DNA of 64,000 nucleotides from Nocardioides islandensis (lineage in GTDB: Bacteria > Actinomycetota > Actinomycetes > Propionibacteriales > Nocardioidaceae). The notes under the pieces are model-generated. The model was not told the DNA's origin, searched no databases, and was given only the letters and a program-made list of their open reading frames with translations. Positions within the stretch are counted from its first letter, which is position 1; every line of letters begins with the position of its first letter. A program made the translations under genes and the position numbers. The stretch lies in assembly GCF_015352455.1 (NCBI RefSeq), contig NZ_JADKPN010000005.1, forward strand, positions 186,001 through 250,000, written 5' to 3'. Below, piece by piece: positions 44,926-52,131 of the stretch.

Positions 44926-45124
44926 GAGTTGCGCCCCCGACACGCGCGAGTTGCGCCTCCGACACAGGCGAGTTGCGCCTCCGGCACGTGCGAGTTGCGC
45001 CTGCGGCACGTACGAGGAGTGCGGGAGGCGCAACTCGACGGTCCCGGGAGCGCAACTCGACCTTCACGGAGGCGCAACTCGGCGGTCACGGAGGCGCAAC
45101 TCGGCCGTCCCGGAGGCGCAACTC
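44926..45124. repeat. Convergent 22-bp repeat array, copy 2 (4 + 5 units)
   Basis: GAGTTGCG begins at 44926, 44948, 44970 and 44992 (a decayed unit at 45014), and CGCAACTC at 45029, 45051, 45073, 45095 and 45117: a strict 22-bp period on each side. The shared core is CGAGTTGCGCCTCCG, with variable linkers. It fills the gap between glnH and the coiled-coil gene and would be transcribed as part of the operon, forming a long nested hairpin. Confidence 0.92.
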
Positions 45125-45139
45125 GGCGGCGGAGGGGGG

Positions 45140-46087
45140 TCACGGGGTGCGTCCGTACTGGGGCTGCGGCTGGCCGGCGGACTTGCCGAGGGTGGGCTGG
45201 AGCCAGTGGGCGTACGACGCGTCCCAGGCGCCGTCGGAGCGCATCCCTTCGAGGACGCCGTTCACGAACCGCACCATGTCGACGTCGTCCGGCGGGATGC
45301 CGATGCCGTAGGGCTCCTGGGTGAACGGGTCCTCGTCCAGCACGACGGCGTACGGGTCCTGCGACGCCAGGCCGGCGAGCACGGTGTCGTCGCCGGTGAT
45401 CGCGTCGACCTGGCCCTCCTGGAGCAGCACCAGGCAGCCGGTGTGGTTGTCGGAGCCGACCGGGATCGCGTCGGGGGCGAGGCGGATGAGGTTGTCCATG
45501 CTGGACGTACCGAGCGGGGCGCAGACCTTGTGGCCGGCCAGGCTGCTGAGCCCGGTGATGTCGGAGCCCTTGCGCACCAGGATCTTCTGGCCGGACTCGT
45601 AGTACTCGGCGGAGAACGCGATCTGCTTCCACCGGTCGCAGGTGATCGACATGTTGCGGGCGACGATGTCGACCTCGTGGTTCTGCAGCACCGGGATGCG
45701 GTCCGCGGCGGTGATGACGCGCAGCTGGTACTTCGTCTCGTCGCCGAAGATCGCCTTCGCGATCTGCCGCACGATGTCGATGTCGAAGCCCTCGATCTGG
45801 CCGCTCACCGGGTTGCGCGCACCCAGCAGGTAGGTGTCCGCGGAGACGCCGGCGATCAGCCGGCCGCGCTGGCGGATGGTGGCCATCGTCGAGCCGCCAG
45901 GGATGGCCAGCGGGTCGGCCGTCGGCGCGTAGGACTGGAGCTTGTTCGTGCAGTCCTGCGCCGCGGGCGCCGCTCCCCCGGTGATCTCCGGGGCCGCGGG
46001 CGGGGCGGGTACGGGGGTGTCCTCGACCCCGCAGGCCGACAGCCCGACGACGAGGAGGAGTACGGCGAGGCGCGACCTCCTGTTCAT
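45140..46087 (-). CDS. glnH: GlnH-type glutamate/aspartate-binding lipoprotein
   Basis: 315 residues. Lipoprotein signal MNRRSRLAVLLLVVGLSACG with lipobox LSAC, then a Pro/Ala linker and a family 3 solute-binding domain: IAGVSADTYLLGARNPVSGQ, GFDIDIVRQIAKAIFGD, VDIVARNMSITCDRWKQIAF and DAITGDDTVLAGLASQDPYA. In mycobacteria GlnH sits outside the membrane, binds Asp/Glu and signals through GlnX to PknG. No permease or ATPase of an importer is nearby, supporting a sensor role. It overlaps glnX by ATGA. Confidence 0.92.
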   Translation of the reverse strand: MNRRSRLAVLLLVVGLSACGVEDTPVPAPPAAPEITGGAAPAAQDCTNKLQSYAPTADPLAIPGGSTMATIRQRGRLIAGVSADTYLLGARNPVSGQIEGFDIDIVRQIAKAIFGDETKYQLRVITAADRIPVLQNHEVDIVARNMSITCDRWKQIAFSAEYYESGQKILVRKGSDITGLSSLAGHKVCAPLGTSSMDNLIRLAPDAIPVGSDNHTGCLVLLQEGQVDAITGDDTVLAGLASQDPYAVVLDEDPFTQEPYGIGIPPDDVDMVRFVNGVLEGMRSDGAWDASYAHWLQPTLGKSAGQPQPQYGRTP

Positions 46088-47460
46088 GCGTACTCCTTCA
46101 GACGCTGGTTGACGCCCACCGCGGCGAACGCCGCCCCGGCCAATCCGGCGAGCACGGCCAGCACGGCCAGCACCAGCAGCACCGAGTTGCCGTTGGAGAG
46201 CGTGTCGGTGGTGATCGTGCCGGACTGGCTCACGGAGTCCTGCAGCCGGGCGTCGAAGTCGGCGAACGACTCCGAGGGGGACCCGGGGTCCGCACTCGTC
46301 GCCAGCGCGACCGCCTGGTCCCACTGCCCACCGGCGTCGAGGTCGACGATCTGCTGGTGCTGGGACTCGTAGGTCTGCCACGACCCCGCCAGCCCGGACA
46401 GGCCGGGCTCGAGCAGCGCGTTGTCGACGACGGCGGCCGCCGCTGTCCACGCGTCCTCGAACGCCTGTCCGGAGCCGCGCGCGATCAGCCGCAGGCTCTC
46501 GTTGGCCTTGGCGTCGTTGGCGGCCGTGCGCGCCGTCGCCCCGTCCACGACCGACTCGAACGAGCCGTTGCTGAGCTCGTCGTTCTGCTGCTGCTGACCG
46601 TTGGTCACGAACGTCGCGACCAGCCCGACCGCGGCGAGGGCCGCCACGGCGAGCACCAGCCCGGTGTTGAACCGTCGCCGGAAGTGCCGGGAGATCCAGC
46701 GGTTGACCAGGAACAGCACCAGCACCGCCAGGGCCGCGGGCAGGAAGACGTAGACCGGGTTGTGGGCGCCCATCGCGTCCCGCGCGCGGGCTGAGTTGGC
46801 GAGCACGAGCTGGTCGACGATCGGCAGCGCGGTCGACCGCAGCTCGGCGCTGGCCTTGCGCAGATAGGCCCCGCCGACCGGCAGCCCCTGCCGGTTGTTG
46901 GCCCGCGCCAGCTCCATGTCACCGGCGTAGTCGAGCACCGCGCTGCTCAGCGCGTTCAGCGCGGCCTGATCCGCCGGCTGGGCCTTGGCCGCGTCGGTGA
47001 TCGAGCGGACGGTGCTGTCGATGGCGTCGTCGTACGCCGCCCGCTGCTCGGCCGGCTCGAGGCCACCGATCAGGAACGCGTTCGTGGCCAGCGCGTCCGC
47101 CCGCAGCAGGCTCGTCTTGATGCCCTGCACGCGGATCAGCTGCTGGGTGTCGGCGGCCGCGGTGCGGTTGGCGTTCCACGACAGCATCAGCTGGAGCGCG
47201 GTGAGGGCGCCGAACACCAGGCACACCACGACGGCCACCATGCGCAGCCGGTTGAGGGTGACCGGGATGGCCTTGGCCTGACGGCGCGCGGCGTCGTCCT
47301 CGCGGCCCGAGCCGAGGGTGCTGCCGCGCCCCTGCGGGACCGGTCCGGTCGCGGGCGTCGGGGCGGGCGTGCCGACCACGGCCTGCTGCTGGCCCTTCTG
47401 CTGGCCCTTCTGCTGGCCCTTCTGTTGGGGAGCCGGCGCCCCCTGGGCGGCCTGGGTCAT
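46084..47460 (-). CDS. glnX: GlnX-type transmembrane sensor
   Basis: 458 residues with four transmembrane segments: VAVVVCLVFGALTALQLML, YVFLPAALAVLVLFLV, TGLVLAVAALAAVGLVATFV and VLLVLAVLAVLAGLAGAAFA. Between segments 1-2 and 3-4 are helical extracellular parts of about 150 residues, resembling four-helix-bundle sensors. The cytosolic N-terminus has QQKG repeats encoded by a 12-bp tandem repeat. Position beside glnH and pknG identifies it as the GlnX homologue, which links GlnH to PknG. ATGA overlaps with neighbours on both sides. Confidence 0.88.
   Translation of the reverse strand: MTQAAQGAPAPQQKGQQKGQQKGQQQAVVGTPAPTPATGPVPQGRGSTLGSGREDDAARRQAKAIPVTLNRLRMVAVVVCLVFGALTALQLMLSWNANRTAAADTQQLIRVQGIKTSLLRADALATNAFLIGGLEPAEQRAAYDDAIDSTVRSITDAAKAQPADQAALNALSSAVLDYAGDMELARANNRQGLPVGGAYLRKASAELRSTALPIVDQLVLANSARARDAMGAHNPVYVFLPAALAVLVLFLVNRWISRHFRRRFNTGLVLAVAALAAVGLVATFVTNGQQQQNDELSNGSFESVVDGATARTAANDAKANESLRLIARGSGQAFEDAWTAAAAVVDNALLEPGLSGLAGSWQTYESQHQQIVDLDAGGQWDQAVALATSADPGSPSESFADFDARLQDSVSQSGTITTDTLSNGNSVLLVLAVLAVLAGLAGAAFAAVGVNQRLKEYA
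47386..47421. repeat. Three 12-bp tandem repeats in glnX
   Basis: CTGCTGGCCCTT three times without mismatch, encoding QQKG-type repeats in the GlnX N-terminus. Being a multiple of three, copy-number changes would keep the frame. Confidence 0.9.
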
Positions 47461-49151
47461 GAGGTGGCCTCCTCGGCGGGCGGGTCGGCGGGCGGGTCGG
47501 CGGGCGGGTCGGCGGGCGGGTCGGCGGGCGGGTCGGCGGGCGGGGGCGGCACCGGCGTGTCCGGGTCGATCACGAGCGGCCCGTCGGCCGGCCCGTTGAC
47601 GACCTCCTCGACCGAGTCGTCGACGGCGGTGTAGACGAGGTCCTCGGGCTCCAGCGTGCGCAGCTGCTCGACCGTCGGCTGCTCGACGTCTCGCAGCCGC
47701 CACGCGTGCTGGCCCACCGCGGCCTCGAGCACGTTGCGGGCGTACCTCCCGTTGCCGAACGTCGGCCCGCGACGGATGCCGTGCAGCATCTCCCGGAACC
47801 GCTTCTCGACCTCGTCGGTCACGTCGTAGTCGGCCGCGGTCGCGAGCACCCTGAAGATGCCGACCAGCTCGTCGTCGGTGTAGTCGGCGAACTCGATCGT
47901 GGTGCGGAACCGGCTGGCCAGTCCGGGGTTCTGCGCGATGAAGAAGGCCATCGGGGCGGGGTACCCGGCCACGATCACCACCAGGTCGTCGCGACGGTCC
48001 TCCATCTCCTTCACGAGGGTGTCGACGGCCTCTGTGCCGTACTGGTCGCCGGCGAGGCTGTAGGCCTCGTCGATGAACAGCACGCCGCCGACGGCCGACT
48101 TCACGACGTCGGCCGTCTTCATCGCCGTCTGGCCGAGGTACCCCGCCACCAGCTCGGAGCGGTCCACCTCGACCAGCTGCCCCTTGGTGAGCAGTCCGAG
48201 CGCCCGGTAGATCCCGGCCACCAGCCGAGCGACGGTGGTCTTGCCGGTGCCCGGGTTGCCGACGAACACCAGGTGCCGGGTGAGCGTGGGTACCTTCAGC
48301 CCGGCCGCCACGCGCTTGGCCTCGATCTTGAGCACCGCGACCTGGCGGTGGATCTCACCCTTGACCGCCTCCAGGCCGACCAGCTCGTCGAGCTCGGCCA
48401 GCAGCTCCTCGAGGGTCTTCGGCGGCGGTTCGGGCAGCTTCGGATCGGTGGGCTTCTCGGCCTCCGCTGGTGGCGCCGGAGTGGTGGGAGCCGTCGGGTC
48501 GGTCGGCGGGGCCGCCTCGGTGGGCTGGTCGGACCGGTCGGTGACTGCTGTCGTGCCGTCCTGCGTCAGGCCTCCGGACAGTCCACCCGTCATCCGGGTC
48601 AGCGCATCGCGGACGGCGTTGAGCTGGGCGGTGACCGCCTTGCCGGACTCGGTGGCGATCCGCAGCATCTCCTCCTCGGTCAGCCGCTTCCCGGGTTCGC
48701 TGAGCATGGGCGTCAGCGGGTTCCCACCGGGCCGCGACGACGGCGTGGGCGACGGACGTACGGCGGCCAGCTGGGCCGCCGCGGCGGTCGAGGCGTTGCC
48801 GACGACCTGAGGTGTCGGCGTACCGAGGGTGGCCGCGGCCGTGCAGACCTCGCTCAGTGCGGTGGCGTAGGCCAGGGCCTCGGGGCTGCGGGCGAGGGCC
48901 AGGGCGGTGAGCGAGGGCGTCGGGCCCGAGCGGAACCGGCGGCCGCGGGAGGCCGCGTCGAAGAACTCCTCGACGCTGCGGTCACCGCCGGTCTGCGCCG
49001 ACCAGTCCTCCCATGCGCCGGTCGCGGGCTCGGCGACGGTCGCGGCGATCGCCTCGCCCTCGGCCCGGGCCACGTCGGGGTCGACGCCGGCGGCCGCGGC
49101 GGCCTCGCCCAGGTCCGCCAGCGCCGTCGCCAGCGAGGAGTTCTCAGCCAT
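47457..49151 (-). CDS. CbbX/SpoVK-type AAA+ ATPase
   Basis: 564 residues. Residues 1 to about 250 are an Ala/Pro/Thr-rich region with helical segments and no known domain. The AAA+ module has Walker A GNPGTGKT (298-305), the pore-loop candidate GYLGQT (337-342), Walker B LFIDEAYSLAG (358-368) and the sensor segment ASRFRTTIEFADYTDDEL, the CbbX/SpoVK subfamily pattern. The C-terminus has PPAD repeats from a 12-bp DNA repeat. CbbX-like ATPases remodel protein complexes. It sits between telA and glnX in the operon, ATGA overlap with glnX. Confidence 0.88.
   Translation of the reverse strand: MAENSSLATALADLGEAAAAAGVDPDVARAEGEAIAATVAEPATGAWEDWSAQTGGDRSVEEFFDAASRGRRFRSGPTPSLTALALARSPEALAYATALSEVCTAAATLGTPTPQVVGNASTAAAAQLAAVRPSPTPSSRPGGNPLTPMLSEPGKRLTEEEMLRIATESGKAVTAQLNAVRDALTRMTGGLSGGLTQDGTTAVTDRSDQPTEAAPPTDPTAPTTPAPPAEAEKPTDPKLPEPPPKTLEELLAELDELVGLEAVKGEIHRQVAVLKIEAKRVAAGLKVPTLTRHLVFVGNPGTGKTTVARLVAGIYRALGLLTKGQLVEVDRSELVAGYLGQTAMKTADVVKSAVGGVLFIDEAYSLAGDQYGTEAVDTLVKEMEDRRDDLVVIVAGYPAPMAFFIAQNPGLASRFRTTIEFADYTDDELVGIFRVLATAADYDVTDEVEKRFREMLHGIRRGPTFGNGRYARNVLEAAVGQHAWRLRDVEQPTVEQLRTLEPEDLVYTAVDDSVEEVVNGPADGPLVIDPDTPVPPPPADPPADPPADPPADPPADPPAEEATS
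47475..47546. repeat. 12-bp tandem repeats at the 3' end of the AAA+ gene
   Basis: GGCGGGCGGGTC five times (47475-47534) plus one altered copy, encoding the PPAD repeats near the C-terminus. Only about 50 bp separate it from the repeat in glnX. Confidence 0.92.
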
Positions 49152-49161
49152 CGGTCACTTT

Positions 49162-49695
49162 CTAGAGGTCCAGGGACGAGCGGGGTGGCGGAGCCGGCTC
49201 CGTGGGGACGTCCGGTGACGCGTGCCCGAACTTCTCCTGGAGGAAACGCCCGTGGGCGATCAGGGCCTGGGCGTCCGCGCGGTTGGCGGCGTCGAGCATC
49301 TTGCCCATGGTCGAGGCGAGCAGCTCGAGCTGGTCGATGAGCACCATCAGCGCGGTCTTGCCGCCGTCGATGGGCCGGCTGTTGGCCCAGTCGCGGGGCA
49401 GGCGGAGGTACCCGCCGACGGCTTCGGGGAGGTAGTCGGTCGCGGTCGCCACCACGGCGTACGCGTCGGCGCTCCCCCACCCGAGCTGCGACAGCTTCGG
49501 CAGCGTCTCGCGGATGGTCCGGTCGACGCGGACGACGCGGGACCGCACGACGGCGGGCGCCGTTCCGTCGGCCAGCATCGCCTCGACCCGGGCCAGCGAG
49601 GCGAGGATGTCGGCCTCGGTGGGCGCGGCGGGCACGCTCGCAGGCTCGGGCGCCTTCTTGCGCGACCGACCCGTGAGCCAGGCCCAGAACCCCAC
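49162..49695 (-). CDS. Small helical protein beside TelA (XpaC-like by position)
   Basis: 177 residues. A hydrophobic N-terminus MGFWAWLTG is followed by basic residues and a helical region; the motif DYLPEAVGGYLRLPRDWANS and MVLIDQLELLASTMGKMLDA resemble the C-terminal part of XpaC, the usual partner of TelA in Firmicutes. That similarity is by eye and tentative. It begins with GTG at 49695, six bases after the telA stop, and precedes the AAA+ gene by 10 nt. Confidence 0.6.
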   Translation of the reverse strand: MGFWAWLTGRSRKKAPEPASVPAAPTEADILASLARVEAMLADGTAPAVVRSRVVRVDRTIRETLPKLSQLGWGSADAYAVVATATDYLPEAVGGYLRLPRDWANSRPIDGGKTALMVLIDQLELLASTMGKMLDAANRADAQALIAHGRFLQEKFGHASPDVPTEPAPPPRSSLDL

Positions 49696-49701
49696 GAAGC
49701 C

Positions 49702-50943
49702 CTACTGCCCCAGGTTGTCGAGGTCGAGCTGCCCGCTGGCCTGGCGCTGGTCCTGCTGCCGCACGCGGGCGACGTACTCCTTGGACTTCTCGACCTCGTT
49801 CTCGAGCACGCCGATCGTGGTGGCCATGGTGTCCAGCGCCTTGACCTTGAACTCGTCGATGGAGTCCATGGTCGCGTAGATGTTGGCGAACGCCGCCTGG
49901 AGCTGTTCGACGCCGATCGAGGAGGACGCCGCCTGCTCCTGGATCTGCGCGGAGTTGTCCTTGAGCATCTCCGAGGTGCGCTCGATCATCCCGGACGTCG
50001 TCGTGTTCAGCGCCGCGATCTGGTCGAGCACGAGCTTCTGGTTGCCCAGCGCCTGCGCCACGATCACGGCCGTGCGCAGCGCCGAGATGGTCGTCGTGGA
50101 GGCACGGTCGACGCCCTTGATGAGCTCGATGTTGTTCTTGATGATGATGTCGATCGCCAGGTAGCTCTGGATCGAGACCGCCAGCTGGGTCAGCAGGTCC
50201 TGGTGCTTCTGGCGGACGTAGAAGAGGACGTCCTGGTTGAGGGCCTTGGCCGTGTCGGGGTCGCCGACCTGCAGCTCGGCGATCCGGGCCGAGAGCCGGG
50301 AGTCGAGCCGCTCGGCGATGTAGATGTACTGGTTGAGCCGGCCCATCGCCGCCCAGAGGTTCGTCTTCTCCATGGTGAGCGCGACGTTGTCGCGCTGGAG
50401 CTCGTCCTGGCCGCTGCGCAGGCTGTGCAGGATGCCGTTGAGCTGCGACTGCGCGGACTGGTACCGGCGGAAGTAGTCGACGACCTTGTCGCCGAACGGG
50501 ATGATCCCGAGGATCTTGCGGCTGCCGGTGAGCTGGCTGGGGTCGAGGTCCTCGACGGTACGGCGCAGCTCCAGGAGCGTCTTGCCCACCTCGGAGCCCT
50601 CGGCCAGGCCGCCCTTCTTCAGGGCCTGGACCGGCCGCTCGAGCAGCCGGTTGGAGGTCTCGGCGGCCTTGCGGATGTCGGCGTCGCCCATGGTGCGGAC
50701 GTTGTCGGCCTGGGCGGAGAACTCCGGGCTCGCCGGCTGCGCGGCCGACAGCGCGGTCATGTAGTCGTCGACCTTCTGGTCCAGCGCCGGGATGGCCTCC
50801 TCCGGCACCGCCGGCGCCATCTTCGGGGCCTGGGTCTCCTGGACCTGGGCGGGTGCCTCGGGTGCGACCAGCGTGAGGGCCTGGTCCGGCGGCTCCAGCG
50901 GCTGCACCGCGGCAGCGGTGGCAGGGGTCGGTTCGGTCGTCAT
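49702..50943 (-). CDS. telA: TelA-family protein (toxic anion resistance)
   Basis: 413 residues. An Ala/Pro/Gln-rich N-terminus is followed by the long helical TelA domain: LPGSRKILGIIPFGDKV-like SRKILGIIPFGDKVVDYFRR, YIYIAERLDSRLSARI, LLTQLAVSIQSYLAIDIIIK and IELIKGVDRASTTTISALRT. TelA proteins occur in tellurite-resistance/stress loci and are thought to be cytosolic or membrane-associated scaffolds. It is first in the operon, with its own promoter (-10 at 50998-50993) and a palindrome upstream. The ATG at 50943 follows GGAGGAC. Confidence 0.93.
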   Translation of the reverse strand: MTTEPTPATAAAVQPLEPPDQALTLVAPEAPAQVQETQAPKMAPAVPEEAIPALDQKVDDYMTALSAAQPASPEFSAQADNVRTMGDADIRKAAETSNRLLERPVQALKKGGLAEGSEVGKTLLELRRTVEDLDPSQLTGSRKILGIIPFGDKVVDYFRRYQSAQSQLNGILHSLRSGQDELQRDNVALTMEKTNLWAAMGRLNQYIYIAERLDSRLSARIAELQVGDPDTAKALNQDVLFYVRQKHQDLLTQLAVSIQSYLAIDIIIKNNIELIKGVDRASTTTISALRTAVIVAQALGNQKLVLDQIAALNTTTSGMIERTSEMLKDNSAQIQEQAASSSIGVEQLQAAFANIYATMDSIDEFKVKALDTMATTIGVLENEVEKSKEYVARVRQQDQRQASGQLDLDNLGQ

Positions 50944-50992
50944 GCGAGTCCTCCGTGTGCGTCCCCCGCCGGCTGGCCGGGTCCTCGCGATG

Positions 50993-50998
50993 ATCCTA
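50993..50998 (-). promoter_or_regulatory. Candidate -10 box of the telA-pknG operon
   Basis: On the minus strand TAGGAT; transcription would start near 50986 and give a 5' UTR of about 43 nt with a good ribosome binding site. The -35 position would fall in the palindrome at 51008-51025. Confidence 0.5.
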
Positions 50999-51007
50999 GG
51001 GTGCGCT

Positions 51008-51025
51008 CCCACCCGTACGGGTGGG
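51008..51025. promoter_or_regulatory. Perfect 18-bp palindrome between telA and lacI (candidate operator)
   Basis: CCCACCCGTACGGGTGGG is a perfect palindrome covering the expected -35 of the telA promoter. It differs from the LacI operator at 51065, so another regulator would bind it. Confidence 0.55.
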
Positions 51026-51051
51026 TTGGAACGGGCTCCGTTGTACCTTCC

Positions 51052-51080
51052 TTGACGCCGCGCCACTAAACCGGTTTAGT
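51052..51080 (+). promoter_or_regulatory. lacI operon promoter with LacI operator
   Basis: TTGACG (51052-51057) and TTTAGT (51075-51080) are 17 bp apart, and the GTG start at 51088 lies 7 nt after, so the transcript may be leaderless. The perfect palindrome ACTAAACCGGTTTAGT (51065-51080) covers the spacer and the -10, the classic position for a LacI-family autorepressor; the central CG is typical of LacI operators. Confidence 0.75.
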
Positions 51081-51087
51081 AAAAACC

Positions 51088-52131
51088 GTGTCGACTCGGA
51101 GACCCACCATCGCGGACGTGGCCCGCGCGGCCGGAGTCTCCCGGGGAGCGGTCTCCTTCGCCCTGAACGACCGCCCTGGCGTCGCCGATGCGACCCGCGA
51201 CCGCATCCGGGCCGTGGCCGCCGAGCTCGGGTTCACGCCGAGCCACCGCGCGCGGGCTCTCTCCTCCTCGCGGGCACTGGCGGTGGGCCTGGTGATCGCC
51301 CGGCAGCCCGAGACGCTCAGCGCCGACCCCTTCTTCCCCGCCTTCATCGCCGGCATCGAGAAGACCCTCGCCGCGCGAGGTCAGGCCCTGCTGTTGCAGG
51401 TCGTCCCCGACCAGGAGACGGAACGTCGCAGCTACGAGAACCTGGCCGCCAGCAGCCGGGTCGACGGCGTCTTCCTCACCGACCTGCGGGTCGACGACCC
51501 CCGGCCGGACCTGCTGGAGTCGCTCGGCCTCCCGACCGTGGTGATCGCCCCGGCGCCGATCGGGTGCCGCTGGCCCGTGGTCGCCGTCGACGACCGTCCG
51601 GGCATCTCGGCCGCCGTCGAGCACCTCGTGTCCCTGGGACACGAGCGGATCGCGCACGTCGCCGGGCCGCAGGAGTTCGTCCACTCGCGCTCCCGGCAGG
51701 AGGCCTGGGCCGACGCCCTGCGCGTCGCCGGGCTCGAGGAGTCGCCGTACGTCTGGTCCGACTTCTCGCCCTCCGGAGGCGCCCGCGCCACCGAGGAGCT
51801 GCTCGACCTGCCCGAACCGCCGACCGCGATCGTGTTCGCCAACGACCTGATGGCCATCGCCGGCACCGCCGCGGCCCAGGCGCGCGGTCTGCACGTCCCC
51901 GACGACCTCTCGGTCACCGGGTTCGACGACACCGCGATCTCCGGCTACCTGCGACCGCCCCTGACGACGGTCCGCACCGACGCCGTCGCCTGGGGCAGCG
52001 CCGCTGCCGACTGCCTCCTGTCCCTGGTCAACGGCGACACGTGTCCCGATGTCCTCCTCCCACCACCCGACCTCGTCCTGCGCAGCTCCACCGCACCACC
52101 CCGCCCCACCACAGAAACGGATCACGCATGA
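51088..52131 (+). CDS. LacI-family transcriptional repressor
   Basis: 347 residues. The helix-turn-helix is PTIADVARAAGVSRGAVSFA followed by the hinge helix SSRALAVG, then a periplasmic-binding-type domain with PFFPAFIAGIEKTLAARGQ, AVDDRPGISAAVEHLVSLGH and FANDLMAIAGTAAAQARGL. It presumably binds the palindrome at 51065-51080 and releases it with a sugar derived from the glycan imported by the genes downstream. Starts with GTG; overlaps the binding-protein gene by ATGA. Confidence 0.93.
   Translation: MSTRRPTIADVARAAGVSRGAVSFALNDRPGVADATRDRIRAVAAELGFTPSHRARALSSSRALAVGLVIARQPETLSADPFFPAFIAGIEKTLAARGQALLLQVVPDQETERRSYENLAASSRVDGVFLTDLRVDDPRPDLLESLGLPTVVIAPAPIGCRWPVVAVDDRPGISAAVEHLVSLGHERIAHVAGPQEFVHSRSRQEAWADALRVAGLEESPYVWSDFSPSGGARATEELLDLPEPPTAIVFANDLMAIAGTAAAQARGLHVPDDLSVTGFDDTAISGYLRPPLTTVRTDAVAWGSAAADCLLSLVNGDTCPDVLLPPPDLVLRSSTAPPRPTTETDHA

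Noticed and set aside
44926-45124. CRISPR array
   Set aside because: Repeat cores face each other in two halves, the linkers are only about 7 nt and similar to each other, and no cas genes are near.
45140-47460. GlnH and GlnX as parts of an ordinary amino-acid importer
   Set aside because: No permease with an ATPase-docking loop and no importer ATPase are present; the gene order matches the PknG sensing group.
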